From: Lachnospiraceae bacterium
GTDB taxonomy: Bacteria; Bacillota; Clostridia; Lachnospirales; Lachnospiraceae
NCBI GenBank assembly: GCA_910575255.1
Contig: CAJTEM010000001.1
Span: forward strand, 1 to 64,000
Direction of reading: 5' to 3'
DNA length: 64,000 nt
Shown here piece by piece: positions 18,331 to 27,663 of the stretch. Under the pieces are notes generated by a model. That model saw only the letters and a program-made list of their open reading frames with translations. It was not told the DNA's origin and ran no database searches. Within the stretch, counting starts at the first letter, position 1. Every line of letters begins with the position of its first letter. A program made the position numbers and the translations under genes.

Positions 18331-18747
18331 ATGGGAAGAAAGGAAAGTTCATTTCATATTGGCGGAGAGTTTAATGGATATGGAAGCGCAAGGTACTTAA
18401 AAGGAATTTATCCATCCATGAACCCGCCGGTTTCTCAGGAAAATGTACATCTTTCACCGGATTTTCGTCAATATTTATTGAAGCTGTTGGGAACTATGCC
18501 GCTGGTGATTTCGCCATCTGCGATGAACCCCATATTAAAAGCAATATCGGGAACCTTGGCCTGTGTGAATGAGGTGATTATTACGCAGGATAAAAAAAGC
18601 GGAAAATACTGCTTTCAGTTTCAGCCTGGAAATATTCAGGAATTGACAGATGGTTCCTACCCGTTTCATTATCAAGGAGTGAAACCTGGAAAAACGGTGG
18701 TCGTTTCGTTGGGAGAATATGATTATTCTGGCTTTATTTTGAAGTAG
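18331..18747 (+). CDS. Hypothetical protein, paralogue of 24205-24501
   Basis: 138 aa from the ATG at 18331 (GGAGG upstream). N-terminal 'GGEFNGYG' and central 'LSPDFRQYLLKLLGTMPLV' align with 'SDNLNFNGKT' and 'FNADFQSRIYQSILASQPQLV' of the 24205 gene. No signal or membrane segment. Function unknown. Confidence 0.5.
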   Translation: MGRKESSFHIGGEFNGYGSARYLKGIYPSMNPPVSQENVHLSPDFRQYLLKLLGTMPLVISPSAMNPILKAISGTLACVNEVIITQDKKSGKYCFQFQPGNIQELTDGSYPFHYQGVKPGKTVVVSLGEYDYSGFILK

Positions 18748-18761
18748 CAGGGAGAGGAAAG

Positions 18762-19310
18762 ATGATACACATAAATGGTATTTTTTTTCTGCTGATACCG
18801 CCAGCGCTTATAGGATTAGTCATTTTGTTTGTCATATTTATTTTAAAAGTAAAGTGGGGATGGCTCTGGCTGGTTACCGGCTATTTTATTCTGGCGGGAA
18901 GCTATTATGCCTGTTATCAGATAATGAATCAGGAGTTTTATCAATTCCAGACAGAACTTTACAATTGTTACCCTGAGATAGAAGAAGTGGATTTTTCACA
19001 TCGAGACGGGAGGCAGCATTATCGGATTTACATATTGATGGGCAAAGAAATAGATACAGACCAAATGGAAGGCATGTTTCTTGATATTATGAAAAGGATA
19101 AATGAAGAACCGTTTTCCGAATATCTGAGAGATCGGGATAATACGGATTGGTTGTCTATCGATGTGTGTTTTTCCGGAATCCCGGAAGGAACATTTTCAT
19201 CAGGAAGTTATCAGAGACAGGAATGGTTTAGTAAGGAGCAGCAAAGAGCGCAAGTGTGGGAAAACCGGGCATTGAACAAAAGATATCAATATCATGATTA
19301 TGCACCGTAG
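18762..19310 (+). CDS. Hypothetical membrane protein
   Basis: 182 aa. Two hydrophobic helices in residues ~5-55 ('IFFLLIPPALIGLVILFVIF', 'WLWLVTGYFILAGSYYA') are followed by a soluble domain of ~120 residues. A membrane-anchored factor in a toxin/immunity array. The stop is followed at once by a C8 then A-rich homopolymer run. Confidence 0.5.
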   Translation: MIHINGIFFLLIPPALIGLVILFVIFILKVKWGWLWLVTGYFILAGSYYACYQIMNQEFYQFQTELYNCYPEIEEVDFSHRDGRQHYRIYILMGKEIDTDQMEGMFLDIMKRINEEPFSEYLRDRDNTDWLSIDVCFSGIPEGTFSSGSYQRQEWFSKEQQRAQVWENRALNKRYQYHDYAP

Positions 19311-19311
19311 C

Positions 19312-19345
19312 CCCCCCCAAAAAAAAAATTAATAAACGGGTATGT
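19312..19345 (+). repeat. Homopolymer run: C8 followed by A9-10
   Basis: After the TAG of the 18762 gene the sequence runs through eight C and then nine or ten A. Such tracts are prone to slippage in replication and in sequencing, so the exact length here should be treated with caution. Confidence 0.8.
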
Positions 19346-19425
19346 CAGAACAACGGAGTTCCATAGAATGAGCAATGCAACAGGAAAAGCTGCAGAGGCA
19401 TTTCGGGCAGCAGAAAGGAAGGCTA

Positions 19426-20010
19426 ATGAATCGAGAGAAGGAACTGGAAGATTACCTGAAGGATTATCGGGAAAAGAGAAGGGAGAAGAAACAAAAGGAG
19501 CTTCCGGCTTATGTCAGGAAGCTTGCGGAATCCTTTTTTGAAAAGCTTGGGATTGTGGCCGAGGAGCAGAAATACCGGCAAAGAGAAGAAAATGTGGAAC
19601 CAGTAAAGTTTGTTTTTTTATGTCGTCTGCTGAGCAGCTATTATACACAAAGCTATGATGCTGTTATGGGGCTTAGTGATTCCCGACTGTATCTGGATGA
19701 GGGAAGAAGTGAGATATTCTGGAAGCCGGTTCCGGTCTATGAGGGGATAGAGGAAGATATGGAAGAAGCAAAGAGGCTTCTTAGCCGCAAATTTATCCGT
19801 CTGGAGGCTTCTGAACTGTTTTATATCAGGAAAAAGCTATTAGGGGATGACTGGGAATTGCTTCAGGGTTGCTTTCGGGTTCTTTCCAGGCAGGCATTCC
19901 AGCAAATGGAGGACAGATGTCTGAAGATGGATGAGGAAATTCTGTTTGTATGCGGAGATTACATGGACAGGCTGAAAATTGTATGGGATAAGGAGCAGGA
20001 TATTTTTTAA
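19426..20010 (+). CDS. Hypothetical charged protein upstream of the Hsp70-like gene
   Basis: 194 aa from the ATG at 19426, chosen for the AAAGGAAGG before it; a longer frame to 19375 lacks a ribosome binding site. The N-terminus is highly charged and coiled-coil-like ('YREKRREKKQKELPAYV'). The C-terminal two thirds are homologous to the fragment at 22766-23134 ('SRLYLDEGRSEIFWKP', 'KFIRLEASELFYIRKKLL'). It is the gene directly upstream of the Hsp70-like ATPase, and its fragmentary homologue is directly downstream, so the family seems linked to that ATPase. Confidence 0.5.
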   Translation: MNREKELEDYLKDYREKRREKKQKELPAYVRKLAESFFEKLGIVAEEQKYRQREENVEPVKFVFLCRLLSSYYTQSYDAVMGLSDSRLYLDEGRSEIFWKPVPVYEGIEEDMEEAKRLLSRKFIRLEASELFYIRKKLLGDDWELLQGCFRVLSRQAFQQMEDRCLKMDEEILFVCGDYMDRLKIVWDKEQDIF

Positions 20011-20092
20011 GGCGGCGTAGGAGCAAAATCGAGAGGAACAGGAAGAACAAACGGCGAAGAGGTATCGTAAAAAACAACGAGGAGGAAACAGC

Positions 20093-22711
20093 ATGGACAA
20101 GTATGGATACGTGTTAAAGCAGAAGGAAGAGAAAGCCCCGGACAAACGTTACCGGAAAGCAGAACTGGAATTAATGACCACCTTTCAGCTGCGGGAAATA
20201 TGCCGGAGGGAAAAAATCATCCAGGGAGTTTTGAACCCAATGGATAAGGAGGAGCTGATCCGTACCATCCTGAGATACCGGGGGGCGGATGAATATTTCC
20301 TGATTGAAGAACCGGATGAGGAGGGAATGCAGGCACTGGAACGGATATTAAGGGAGACAAGGTTAGAGGAGCGGCAGGATATCCGGATTTCGTGCGGCTC
20401 TAAGATCACTGCCTACGAGGGGCTGGCAATCGGTTTTTATGACGGGCTTACCCTGCCCTATGAGAAAAGCCTGGCGGGAACCAATGCCCTGGTAGTAGGC
20501 GGTGACAGGACGCTATGCGCTGTTTTAAACGTGGTGGCTATGGGAAACCGGACAGACTGTCTGTATCTGACAAAAGCAGCCGCCCTGGCCTGCCGTGAGT
20601 CCGGTGTGAAGAATTACAGCCTGTACTGCATGGGACGCCGGGAATCTGAGCTGCTTTACCGGATTTACATGGGAAGGTACGATTTTATACCGGAGTATAT
20701 GGAGATTTACCGCATCCCGCTTTTGGACTTTGAGGTGAAAAAGCCGATTCCGTTGTCCATGCCCATGGCCATGGATTTTGGCACCTCCAACACAACAGCC
20801 GGCGTCTATCTGGACAACCTGTACTTTGAAAAGGCCGGCCTGCATGACGGGGAACGGGGGCTGCGTGTAAATAATATCAACTATGCCCTGTTCTACGACA
20901 CGTGCGGAGACTGGGAGGAAACGAGGATGTTTCCCAGTGTGGCAGGCGTCCAGGCGATAGAATCCAATGAGCCGAAATTTCTTTTTGGATATGATGCTAT
21001 CCGCCTGGCGGATTCCAGCTACATAGATGAGGGCTTCTGCGTATTCTATGACATCAAGCGCTGGATCGGGGATTATGAAAAGCAGGAAGAAATCACGGAC
21101 CGGCAGGGGAGGCGCGGGTTTGTTTCGCGGAAGGAAATATTGAAAGCCTACTTCGAGTATGTGATCAAAGCAGTCCGTGACCGGTTTAAATGCAGGATCG
21201 AGGGAGTCCATATCTCATGCCCGGTAAAACAGAAGGCGAAATTCCAGAAGCTTTTTTCAGAAATCCTTCCGGAATATGCCATAGAGAAACGGGATATGGT
21301 CGACGAAGGGGTATCGGTGCTGTATAACACCATATCCGGAATGATCCGGAAGGGGAATTATGAGGACGGCCAGGAGTATAAGGCGCTGATTATCGACTGC
21401 GGGGGCGGAACCACGGATCTTTGTTCCTGTTCATTCCGGATCTGGGACAGGAGGGTGGCCTACCAGATTGAAATGGATACTTCCTATGAGAACGGGGATA
21501 CGGATTTCGGCGGCAATAATCTGACTTACCGGATCCTGCAGCTGATCAAGATTGCTATTGTAAACCAATGGTATCCGGGGCATTTGAAAGAAGAGAAAGA
21601 GATTCTTTCCGGATATGATATGGATGTATTCCGGTATGTGGATCAGTATGGTTCGGAGGAAGTATATAAGGAGCTGGAAGAAGAGTACAGAAAAGCGGAA
21701 CGTTTTCTTCCCACCCGTTTCCGGGAATTCGAGAACCGGAGCAGGTCGGACTATTATCAGGTGAAGAACAACTTTTATTTTCTGTTCCGCCTGGCGGAAA
21801 TGGTAAAAAAGGAATTTTATAACCATGTGGGAACCCTGAGGGTTGGCATGTCCTCCCAAAAAGTAAGCGACAGCGCGACTACCTGGATACCCGTGGATAA
21901 ATGGAAATTATCCGGTTATGGGGAGAATGGACTTGGGATCGTCAAGGAATTTCCCACCGTGTATCTGAGCATCTATGAGCTGGAACTGCTTTTAAAGGCC
22001 GATATTTACGGGATTATCAGACGGTTCCTGGGACATATGTACGAGGAGGAGCTGCTGGAGGAGTATTCCATCATCAAATTAACCGGCCAGTCCTGCAAGA
22101 TCGCTATTTTCCGGGATGCCATAAAGGAGTTTGTGCCGGGAAGGACTATCCAGTTCAAACGCCGCAGCGGCGACCTGACCCGGGATTTTGAGTTGAAGAT
22201 GGCCTGCGTGGATGGGGCGCTGAAATATCTCAAGGACAAGAAGTATGGGTTTGCCGATATTGTAATCCATACCAAGGATCCGGCTCTGCCTTACCGGATT
22301 ACCGCTTTTACCCATAGCGGGGAAGAGGTGGCGCTCATCCACAGCCTGAGACGGAACAGCCGCAGCGGCATGATCTCCAGGAACCGGGAAGACCTTACGT
22401 TGAAGCTGTATTTAAAGGACATGGAGGGAAGGGAGCGGTATCAGTACACCTGCTACAGCTCTCTGGCGGATTTTGAGGAAAAAACGTATGAAGAGATCCA
22501 GGAGCAGTATGGAGGCCATATCCTCCAGGCGGATACGGATGATATCATAGAGCAGGAAGTGAAGTTCTTTGTGTGGGCAAGGCCGGCGGACTGGGCGTTC
22601 TCTGTAGTGCCGGTGTACCGGAGAGACGGGAAGCTGTATCTGGGGAGAGAGGAAGAGTTCTGTTTTGAAAATGACGGATGGGTGCAGAATTTTTTTGATG
22701 GGATGAAGTAG
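20093..22711 (+). CDS. Large Hsp70/actin-fold ATPase with N-terminal SAP-like segment
   Basis: 872 aa. Residues ~25-65 ('TTFQLREICRREKI ... MDKEELIRTILRYRG') resemble a SAP/HeH-type helix-extension-helix. The actin/Hsp70 ATPase core then shows phosphate-1 'MDFGTSNTTAGVY' (~227), phosphate-2 'IIDCGGGTTDLC' (~437) and an adenosine-type 'LTGQS' (~663). The C-terminal ~150 residues are beta-rich and end 'VVPVYRRDGKLYLG'. It is no canonical DnaK: substrate domain and length differ. In this setting it may remodel or load injection-system parts or effectors, a job done by AAA+ ATPases in other systems; this is inference. Confidence 0.65.
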   Translation: MDKYGYVLKQKEEKAPDKRYRKAELELMTTFQLREICRREKIIQGVLNPMDKEELIRTILRYRGADEYFLIEEPDEEGMQALERILRETRLEERQDIRISCGSKITAYEGLAIGFYDGLTLPYEKSLAGTNALVVGGDRTLCAVLNVVAMGNRTDCLYLTKAAALACRESGVKNYSLYCMGRRESELLYRIYMGRYDFIPEYMEIYRIPLLDFEVKKPIPLSMPMAMDFGTSNTTAGVYLDNLYFEKAGLHDGERGLRVNNINYALFYDTCGDWEETRMFPSVAGVQAIESNEPKFLFGYDAIRLADSSYIDEGFCVFYDIKRWIGDYEKQEEITDRQGRRGFVSRKEILKAYFEYVIKAVRDRFKCRIEGVHISCPVKQKAKFQKLFSEILPEYAIEKRDMVDEGVSVLYNTISGMIRKGNYEDGQEYKALIIDCGGGTTDLCSCSFRIWDRRVAYQIEMDTSYENGDTDFGGNNLTYRILQLIKIAIVNQWYPGHLKEEKEILSGYDMDVFRYVDQYGSEEVYKELEEEYRKAERFLPTRFREFENRSRSDYYQVKNNFYFLFRLAEMVKKEFYNHVGTLRVGMSSQKVSDSATTWIPVDKWKLSGYGENGLGIVKEFPTVYLSIYELELLLKADIYGIIRRFLGHMYEEELLEEYSIIKLTGQSCKIAIFRDAIKEFVPGRTIQFKRRSGDLTRDFELKMACVDGALKYLKDKKYGFADIVIHTKDPALPYRITAFTHSGEEVALIHSLRRNSRSGMISRNREDLTLKLYLKDMEGRERYQYTCYSSLADFEEKTYEEIQEQYGGHILQADTDDIIEQEVKFFVWARPADWAFSVVPVYRRDGKLYLGREEEFCFENDGWVQNFFDGMK

Positions 22712-22765
22712 GAGAAGGAAAAAGGCCGTATTTCATCATCGGAAAAGCAGGGGGAACCATTATCT

Positions 22766-23134
22766 TTGGTTATCAGTTATCTGCGCAGCAGTATAGTAAC
22801 ACGCAGCTATGCGTATGAATTCAGTCTTTGCAATGAGTTGCTATATGTCGATAGAAACAGGATAAGTGCATACTGGTATCCTGAATTTCTGTATCCGTAT
22901 ACACGGGATCAGGAAGAATTTTTACAAAGGGAATTACAAAAAAAGTTTATAAGAGTTAAGAAATATGAAACAGAGATCTTAAGACGAGAGCTGTTCTCCT
23001 CTTATTGGGATATTGCAAAAGGATATTTTGAGGAGTTGACTGCTGATATAAAGAAAAAGGAAAATTTGCAGATCTATTATGGTGAACATATGGGGGAACT
23101 GGAAGCTCTATCATCAACACCAGGCCAGGCATGA
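22766..23134 (+). pseudogene. 5'-truncated homologue of the 19426 gene
   Basis: The open frame (122 codons, only a TTG at its start and no ribosome binding site) aligns with the C-terminal two thirds of the 19426 protein: 'RNRISAYWYPEFLYP', 'KKFIRVKKYETEILRRELF', 'YYGEHMGEL'. The first third is absent. Most likely a remnant left by duplication, although translation from a distal start cannot be excluded. Confidence 0.5.
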
Positions 23135-23185
23135 AAAAGGTGGGATGACAAAGAGTGAAAGGATACATGAAGGAGGGAGAGAGTT

Positions 23186-24151
23186 ATGGGCAGGAAAAAA
23201 TATATATTAGCGGGATGTTTGGCGATAATTGTGGCAGGCTGGTTTTTGGTCAAAAAAGCAGATATTTTTCAGTTGAAAGAGGTAGTATTGCCGGCAATTT
23301 CCAGGGATATGGCCAAGGGGATGGTAAAAGAGAAGGAATGTTACATTGTCAGGATTACAGATTCTGACGAGGATGAATTTGATTTTTCCAGATGGTATTA
23401 TAGGGACGGGAAAGAAAAAAAATCAATATTTCTGATGGGAAATTGTCCGACTGATGAATTGTCGTATATATTTATGGAGCCAGAGCGCAACAGTTTTCTG
23501 GTTAAGGGATATGTCCATGAAGAATTGACGGACTATCTTAAAGAGCACAAGAAACTGGTATTTATCGTAGAAGAATGGTACTTGATAGAGCCAATAAAAC
23601 GTGATTACGGACAGGAGGATTACCGGCAGGAACAGCGTTTGTTTTATCCAAGAAGTTATTTGGATACATATGACGTGGAACAGGGCGATTACTATCCGAC
23701 AAATGCTTACGATTTAACCTGGGAAAGAACATGGGATTATTATTTAGAAAAAGACGGATTCTATAAAATTCGTTCCAGGTGGAACGGGAGTGAACTGGAA
23801 TGGTTTTTGATATATGATGAAATGGATTCGGTAAAAGATGACAGCGGCAAGATACGTTATTTTGAGGATGGCCATGCGGAAGAAAAAATATATATTGAAG
23901 GAAATTCCCCGGAGTATCTTCTGGATGAGGATGTTTTGACTAACGAATATGATGACCAAGATTGCATTGATTTTTTTATGGTTAAAGGTGATTTAAAAGA
24001 CAGTGAAGATGGCATTAGACGGTTGGAACTCTATAAATGGTGGATAAACATACCTTTTTTCTATAAAAATGATTCGGGATATTGGACTAATAAGAGAAAC
24101 GGATTTAGTCGGTCTGATATAGAAGTCGGGATATATAAGAGTTACCGATGA
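23186..24151 (+). CDS. Membrane-anchored exported protein
   Basis: 321 aa from the ATG at 23186 (GGAGGGAGAG upstream). N-terminal anchor 'YILAGCLAIIVAGWFLV', then a large soluble extracytoplasmic part rich in Tyr, Trp and acidic residues. No family recognised. The topology equals that of the candidate immunity proteins at 13.5-17.7 kb, but there is no clear sequence relation. Confidence 0.55.
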   Translation: MGRKKYILAGCLAIIVAGWFLVKKADIFQLKEVVLPAISRDMAKGMVKEKECYIVRITDSDEDEFDFSRWYYRDGKEKKSIFLMGNCPTDELSYIFMEPERNSFLVKGYVHEELTDYLKEHKKLVFIVEEWYLIEPIKRDYGQEDYRQEQRLFYPRSYLDTYDVEQGDYYPTNAYDLTWERTWDYYLEKDGFYKIRSRWNGSELEWFLIYDEMDSVKDDSGKIRYFEDGHAEEKIYIEGNSPEYLLDEDVLTNEYDDQDCIDFFMVKGDLKDSEDGIRRLELYKWWINIPFFYKNDSGYWTNKRNGFSRSDIEVGIYKSYR

Positions 24152-24204
24152 GATGCAGATAAGAAATGTGTGTTATGTACTATGAGTCAGGAAGGAAGTT
24201 GTCT

Positions 24205-24501
24205 ATGGGAAAAACGTATTTTAGCCTGTCGGATAATCTTAATTTTAATGGGAAGACAATAAAAATCAAGGCAAATAGCACGGAGCCTCCGATAAAAGAA
24301 GAGAAAAAAGGAAGGGCATATTTTAACGCTGATTTTCAGAGCCGGATATACCAGTCGATATTGGCATCCCAACCGCAACTGGTTCAGGTAAAAAGCGATA
24401 GTATAATCCGGATGGAAACAGATCTCAGGTTCCTCAATAGTTCTGCGCAAGTTGGCAGGATAGAGATTGAGATGGGAGAAAATGGCGGATATCGCTGTTA
24501 A
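24205..24501 (+). CDS. Hypothetical protein, paralogue of 18331-18747 (shortened)
   Basis: 98 aa from the ATG at 24205 (GGAAGGAAG upstream). Aligned to the 18331 protein, it ends about 40 residues early. Immediately afterwards another frame is open to 24674, so the 3' end may have been replaced by foreign sequence. Confidence 0.45.
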   Translation: MGKTYFSLSDNLNFNGKTIKIKANSTEPPIKEEKKGRAYFNADFQSRIYQSILASQPQLVQVKSDSIIRMETDLRFLNSSAQVGRIEIEMGENGGYRC

Positions 24502-24674
24502 GTATAGCGCTTGGCATTAAAACATATACAATCAAATTGCAAGTTACAAATGGCAATGCGTTACTTGCAGTACAAGAGTATAATGGAAATCTAACGAATC
24601 AAGTTACGTACATGAATGATGTTAATAAGCTTGCATATCAAGGAGGCTTTAAAAATGCAGACTTTTATCCGTAA
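24502..24674 (+). pseudogene. Orphan C-terminal coding fragment
   Basis: The frame after the 24205 gene reads through without stop as 'LGIKTYTIKLQVTNG ... LAYQGGFKNADFYP' and ends at TAA 24672-24674, overlapping the start of the lipoprotein gene. It has protein-like composition but no start or ribosome binding site, and looks like the last ~55 codons of a lost gene, possibly a toxin C-terminus. Identity unknown. Confidence 0.35.
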
Positions 24675-25737
24675 AAATATTTTTGCCGTCTTATTCTGTC
24701 TAAGCCTGTGTGCCTGCAGTGGCGACGGATCTTCTCCCAAGATAGTTTCCATGGAAGAGGAAATACAAGATGAGCAGGTATATTTTTTGAATAATCAAGC
24801 TACTGTATTTGGGGAATATTTATTGGTCAATTCGATGCATACAAAGCTTGTTTTTTATAACAGGGATGATGCTGGCAGCTATGATTCCTGGATGTTCCCG
24901 GAGGAGCTTTTGCCTGAAGTATCGTGGGCATACCGCCATTTTAAGTATAAAGATCAATTGGTCTGTGTTTCACAAATAGAGAAGGGAAACAGCTTAGGTA
25001 GTGAAATGATTATCTATGGTTCAGACTTTGTGGTAAAGAGTCGAAAGGTATTTGCAAGTTTTTCCCCTCAATACATATGCGGTGCATTACTTTATGGATA
25101 TAGTAATTCTACTGAGTATTTAAAAATTATAGCAATTGATTTAGAGACATTAGAGGCAAAGGAAATTTGTAAGCTGGAATCGGAAAAAAGACCTGGTTTT
25201 ATCATAAGAAACAACAAAGAGATGATTGTCCGTGAAGACCTCAGGAAAGGCAAAACGGCGTTTTCCAAATGGGAAAATGGAAAGCTGGTTCCCCTTTTTG
25301 AAGCAAAAACCAGCGTATTCGTGGATTATGACGACAGAGGGGTTTTTTATCTGGAAGAGGATACGGATTCTTACTGGAACCTTATGTTATGGGATGGGGA
25401 GGATATCCAGAAGATTAAAAAAATAGGAATTGATGATATGGACAATTGGATATTTTTTAATGGGTTCCCTGGAAATATCATTATTGAGGAGGAATTTTTT
25501 ATCTCTATCCATACATTTACAGAAGAACCGTATCTATCCGTACAGGATTTTGATTCTAAAAACGAGAGACGTATCCCCTTGAGGAAGTGGAATTTCACAG
25601 AAGCAGATATGGCAAGATTCGGGGAAACCTTCTCGGGTGTCTACTATGAAAACGGCCAAATCGTTTATTATTTTTTTTCGAATAAAGCAGGCCTCCTGCA
25701 GACACAAACCATAGATATAAAAGGAACAAGGAAATAA
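24655..25737 (+). CDS. Lipoprotein of unknown function
   Basis: 360 aa from the ATG at 24655, with CAAGGAGG upstream. Signal peptide 'NIFAVLFCLSLCAC' with a lipobox-like 'LCAC' around residues 17-20, so it is probably anchored to the outer face of the membrane. The mature part is beta-rich, with repeated W- and Y-containing strands like a propeller ('GEYLLVNS', 'LKIIAIDLETLEAK', 'GVFYLEEDTDSYWNLMLW'). Possible extracellular immunity or accessory protein. Confidence 0.6.
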   Translation: MQTFIRKNIFAVLFCLSLCACSGDGSSPKIVSMEEEIQDEQVYFLNNQATVFGEYLLVNSMHTKLVFYNRDDAGSYDSWMFPEELLPEVSWAYRHFKYKDQLVCVSQIEKGNSLGSEMIIYGSDFVVKSRKVFASFSPQYICGALLYGYSNSTEYLKIIAIDLETLEAKEICKLESEKRPGFIIRNNKEMIVREDLRKGKTAFSKWENGKLVPLFEAKTSVFVDYDDRGVFYLEEDTDSYWNLMLWDGEDIQKIKKIGIDDMDNWIFFNGFPGNIIIEEEFFISIHTFTEEPYLSVQDFDSKNERRIPLRKWNFTEADMARFGETFSGVYYENGQIVYYFFSNKAGLLQTQTIDIKGTRK

Positions 25738-25758
25738 TCGGATTGGAGGAAAGGAAAG

Positions 25759-26535
25759 ATGCAGAATTTATATCCATTATTTGAACAGAACCGGATACTG
25801 AAGAAGGAGTTTTTGTGGTCGTTACGGGATTATTCTTTCTCGCATATCCAGTTGGAATACCAGGAGTACGGCCAGGGGATCATCCAGGGATGTCAGATCC
25901 AGGTGCAGGGGAGCGAACTGGCGGTAGGGCCGGGCATGATCAAATATGGCGGGTTTATCTGCCTGATGACGGAAGAACAGCGGATTGAATATGAGCCAAA
26001 GGATCAGATGCAATATTTGAAGCTGAAAATCGAGACTGACCGGAGATCGCCGGATTATATTGCTTATCAGATCCAATTGTTCCTGGATCGAAAGGGGAGA
26101 CAAGCGGATAACGAATTTGAACTTTGCCGTTTCCATTTACGGAAGGGAGCGCAGCTCAGAGACCATTATAAAGATTTTTCCGATATGGAAACAGAGTATG
26201 ACACGATTTGTGTCCTCCATGCAGACTGGGGAGGATTGGGAGGAAGCGCGGTGGCGCCGGCGGTTACCAGATATTTTGCGGAGCTTGTTTTAGAAAACGG
26301 AAACAGCCCTTCTGATGACTGTTCTTTTTCCTATTTATGTTTGAGCCTGGCGGGGGCAGTCCCGGTCAAAATATTAACCGATTATTGCAGCCGCAGAGTC
26401 GGGAAGCAGCCGGAAGACAGGGCGGACATGGTGGATCTATATAGAAGTTTGTGTGCCATACTTGGCAATATCCGGAAAGGAAAAGAAGCAAGGGACGGGG
26501 ATAAAAAGGAAAGGCGCCGGATCCTTGTAGATTGA
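25759..26535 (+). CDS. Candidate baseplate or tail-connector protein
   Basis: 258 aa, soluble. The N-terminal half is beta-rich with a tail-protein-like segment ('GIIQGCQIQVQGSELAVGPGM'), followed by helices. It begins a second run of genes (membrane protein, DUF1795-like, VgrG, DUF4280). A TssK- or tail-fibre-like connector role is possible from the beta-rich start but not established. Start follows GGAGGAAAGG. Confidence 0.4.
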   Translation: MQNLYPLFEQNRILKKEFLWSLRDYSFSHIQLEYQEYGQGIIQGCQIQVQGSELAVGPGMIKYGGFICLMTEEQRIEYEPKDQMQYLKLKIETDRRSPDYIAYQIQLFLDRKGRQADNEFELCRFHLRKGAQLRDHYKDFSDMETEYDTICVLHADWGGLGGSAVAPAVTRYFAELVLENGNSPSDDCSFSYLCLSLAGAVPVKILTDYCSRRVGKQPEDRADMVDLYRSLCAILGNIRKGKEARDGDKKERRRILVD

Positions 26536-26566
26536 CTATTTTCAGGTTATGGAAGAGGAGGAAATT

Positions 26567-27013
26567 ATGGAACCAATACAATGGAATCAATATAAAAGAG
26601 GAGAGAAGATTTTCTGGATTTATGCTGCCTTGGATATCCTGTATTTTGGGTTGAACGGTTTCGGGAAGGGCGGGATTGAGATTCTATGTACCGTCATATG
26701 GCAGATTATCCTTTTAAACTTTATCTATTATGGTTATTCCTGGGTGTTGTATTGCATGATGGCAGCAGGGGGGATACTTTTTGCCAAAGGGTGTTTCGAG
26801 TTACTTCTGTTGGTTTTTGAAGGAGACTGGATGATTTATGCATATAGTCCGTCCCGGCTTGTCATCACAGGCTTGAAGTCAGTGATTGCAGTGATACAGT
26901 TTCTTCTGGTCATAAAGAAGGACCTGAGATATTTTTCCCATATAAGGGGGTTGGCACGGAAGGAAGAACTGAGTGAGGAGGCAGCGGAAAAAATAGAGAA
27001 GGGGGATTACTGA
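26567..27013 (+). CDS. Small multi-pass membrane protein
   Basis: 148 aa from the ATG at 26567 (GAGGAGGA upstream). Four hydrophobic segments, charged C-terminal tail ('RKEELSEEAAEKIEKGDY'). No family recognised. Lies between the candidate connector and the EagR-like gene. Confidence 0.55.
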   Translation: MEPIQWNQYKRGEKIFWIYAALDILYFGLNGFGKGGIEILCTVIWQIILLNFIYYGYSWVLYCMMAAGGILFAKGCFELLLLVFEGDWMIYAYSPSRLVITGLKSVIAVIQFLLVIKKDLRYFSHIRGLARKEELSEEAAEKIEKGDY

Positions 27014-27061
27014 CAAACGGCGAAGGATGAAAGAGTTTTTAACGAAAGGAGAGGAGGTTGT

Positions 27062-27658
27062 ATGGCAGAGGGTATGTTATATCTGGACGAGCAAATTGCC
27101 GCATTGAGACGGAAGGAACGAAAGAATGCTTTTCGTTCTATTGAGAAGGGGATTTATACCGGAAATACCCTGCGTCATTTTAAAGAGTTAAGGATTTTTG
27201 AAGAGAGGCTGTCTGTGATGATACCAGATACCTTTGACTTTATGCCAGCAGAAACAGCAAAATATAAATATCCATCCGAATTCCGTCCGCAGGTTATCCT
27301 GTGTGACAGCACAGAGCAGGTGAATATGACATTCAGCAGATTGGAGGAGAAATCTCTATCATGGGAAGATCTTTCCCATACGATGCTGGATATGCAGACG
27401 GGATTGAAAAATGTCCATCCTTCCACATTGTTTTTTCATAATGAGATCACGAGGATGGAAGAAAACCCGGTGCCGTGGATGGATTTTAAGAGCTATGGAA
27501 TGGATGGGACCTTATATAACTTTGCGTTTCTGTGGCTGGTTGAGGGAGGGATGCTATTGGGGATGTTTAATTGTCCCTATCGGGACAGGCAGGAATGGAA
27601 GTATCTTTTTGAAAAAGTGGCAGAAACAGTCAAAGAGCCATTAACAGGGTGGAGGTGA
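27062..27658 (+). CDS. DUF1795/EagR-like candidate effector chaperone 2
   Basis: 198 aa, paralogue of the 14880 gene over its full length. Features: 'LSVMIPDTFDFMPA', 'YPSEFRPQVILCDSTEQVNM', 'WMDFKSYGMDGTLYNF', 'LLGMFNCPYRDRQEW'. It ends just before the VgrG start at 27664, so it is coupled to spike 3 and the 566-aa-plus DUF4280 protein. A fragment of a third copy of this gene is recognisable at ~35345-35405. Confidence 0.6.
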   Translation: MAEGMLYLDEQIAALRRKERKNAFRSIEKGIYTGNTLRHFKELRIFEERLSVMIPDTFDFMPAETAKYKYPSEFRPQVILCDSTEQVNMTFSRLEEKSLSWEDLSHTMLDMQTGLKNVHPSTLFFHNEITRMEENPVPWMDFKSYGMDGTLYNFAFLWLVEGGMLLGMFNCPYRDRQEWKYLFEKVAETVKEPLTGWR

Positions 27659-27663
27659 ACCAG

